This document shows positions 5,125-5,846 of a DNA stretch of 5,846 nt, piece by piece; the stretch's first letter is position 1, and each line of letters begins with the position of its first letter. The notes below the pieces were generated by a model, which worked only from the letters and a program-made list of their open reading frames with translations, ran no database searches and was not told the DNA's origin. Where the stretch lies: NCBI GenBank assembly GCA_030638935.1, contig DAOWDR010000015.1:1-5846 (forward strand), in the 5' to 3' direction. The stretch comes from Desulfobacteraceae bacterium (GTDB lineage: Bacteria; Desulfobacterota; Desulfobacteria; Desulfobacterales; Desulfobacteraceae). Both the position numbers and the translations under genes were made by a program.

Positions 5125-5846
5125 ATGACTGACCTATCATTTTTAACACAAATGTTTAATCAAAAAAAAATCTCCCGGAGACAGTTTATTGCCGGCGCAT
5201 CAGCCCTGGGGCTGACCGCCGCCCTGTCACCTACTTTTCTTGCCGGTAATGCCATGGCAGCCACCCCTCAAAAAGGCGGAACTTTCAGGCAGGCAATGAC
5301 CGGGGGTGCCACCTCGGATTCCCTTGATCCGGCAACCCTTTTTGCCAGCCAGAACATTAATGTCAGCACTCAATTAAGCAATTGCCTTGTGGAAATTGAT
5401 CATAATTTCAAACCGGTTCCCGAATTGGCTGAATCCTGGGGCGCATCGGCAGATGCGAAAGTCTGGACCTTTAAACTCCGTAAAGGAGTTGAATTTCACA
5501 ACGGCAAATCCATGACAGCCGAAGATGTAATTTTTTCCATCAACCACCACAGGGGTGAGGAATCAAAATCTGCAGCCAAACCCTACTTAAAAAGTATAAA
5601 AAATATTAAATCCGACGGAAAACATATTGTCGTGTTTGAGCTTGACCAGGGCAGCGCTGATTTTCCTTTTATCATGGGAGATTACCATTTAAGGATTTGT
5701 CCCGACGGAACCAAAGGTAAAGACTGGGATAAAGGAATCGGTACCGGCGGGTATATGCTGGAAGACTGGGAACCCGGTGTCCGTGCCCTGACAAAGAAAA
5801 ATCCCAACTATTGGAGAACAGACCGGGCTCATTTTAATGAGATTGA
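5125..5846 (+). CDS. Tat-exported family 5 solute-binding protein of the ABC importer, C-terminus beyond window
   Basis: The first 240 residues of a periplasmic binding protein (SBP_bac_5 family, normally about 500-550 residues) run off the right edge. The N-terminus has a twin-arginine signal: SRRQFI at 17-22, a mild hydrophobic stretch to about 40, and a likely cleavage site after AMA (45/46). No lipobox cysteine is present. The mature protein starts GGTFRQAM, the conserved family 5 opening, followed by LVEIDHNFKPVPELAESWG, WTFKLRKGVEFHNGKSMTAEDV and the FSINHHR helix, all typical of peptide/nickel-type binding proteins. Later GTGGYMLEDWEPG and NPNYW also match. The gene follows the ATPase by 41 bp with a good ribosome site and no terminator, so it completes the importer operon. 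Tat export implies folding, perhaps cofactor or ligand loading, in the cytoplasm. The ligand (peptide, opine, metal-chelate or other) cannot be told from this half. Confidence 0.95.
   Translation, partial: MTDLSFLTQMFNQKKISRRQFIAGASALGLTAALSPTFLAGNAMAATPQKGGTFRQAMTGGATSDSLDPATLFASQNINVSTQLSNCLVEIDHNFKPVPELAESWGASADAKVWTFKLRKGVEFHNGKSMTAEDVIFSINHHRGEESKSAAKPYLKSIKNIKSDGKHIVVFELDQGSADFPFIMGDYHLRICPDGTKGKDWDKGIGTGGYMLEDWEPGVRALTKKNPNYWRTDRAHFNEI

Overview
The window holds five recognisable genes on two divergent arms of an ordinary bacterial chromosome. The base composition is moderate to AT-leaning. A Gram-negative host with a functional Tat pathway is suggested by the twin-arginine signal on the substrate-binding protein. 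A sulfate reducer of the Desulfobacterota is a plausible guess from gene style and codon use, but nothing here is diagnostic. There is no sign of mobile DNA, CRISPR, tRNA or rRNA.

Left arm (minus strand): positions 1-816 encode most of a 10-TM drug/metabolite (EamA) transporter, cut off at its C-terminus by the window edge. Upstream of it, reading in the same direction, lies a MarR-family regulator (925-1431). The 108 bp between them hold a perfect TATAAT box and a strong ribosome binding site for the transporter.

Control region (1432-1644): this 213-bp divergent spacer carries a sigma70-like promoter facing each way and several dyad repeats. A 10+10 bp inverted repeat straddles the marR -10 box. 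An ACTAAT-N5-ATTAGT dyad sits between the two promoters. Further copies of the same hexamer lie in the importer promoter spacer and its 5' leader. This is the arrangement expected if MarR controls both itself and the importer.

Right arm (plus strand): a compact four-gene ABC importer of the dipeptide/oligopeptide/nickel (Dpp/Opp) class. It consists of permease B (1645-2604), permease C (2620-3438), a single fused two-domain ATPase (3467-5083) and a Tat-exported family 5 substrate-binding protein (from 5125, running off the right edge). Gaps are 15, 28 and 41 bp with no visible terminator, so the four are probably one operon. The binding protein would capture a ligand in the periplasm, the two permeases form the channel, and the fused ATPase drives uptake. 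The ligand cannot be read from the sequence.

No radically new system is evident. The items most worth following are the operator architecture of the divergent promoter, the fused ATPase without the usual C-terminal extensions, the Tat-dependent binding protein, and a possible translational-coupling mini-ORF ahead of the ATPase.
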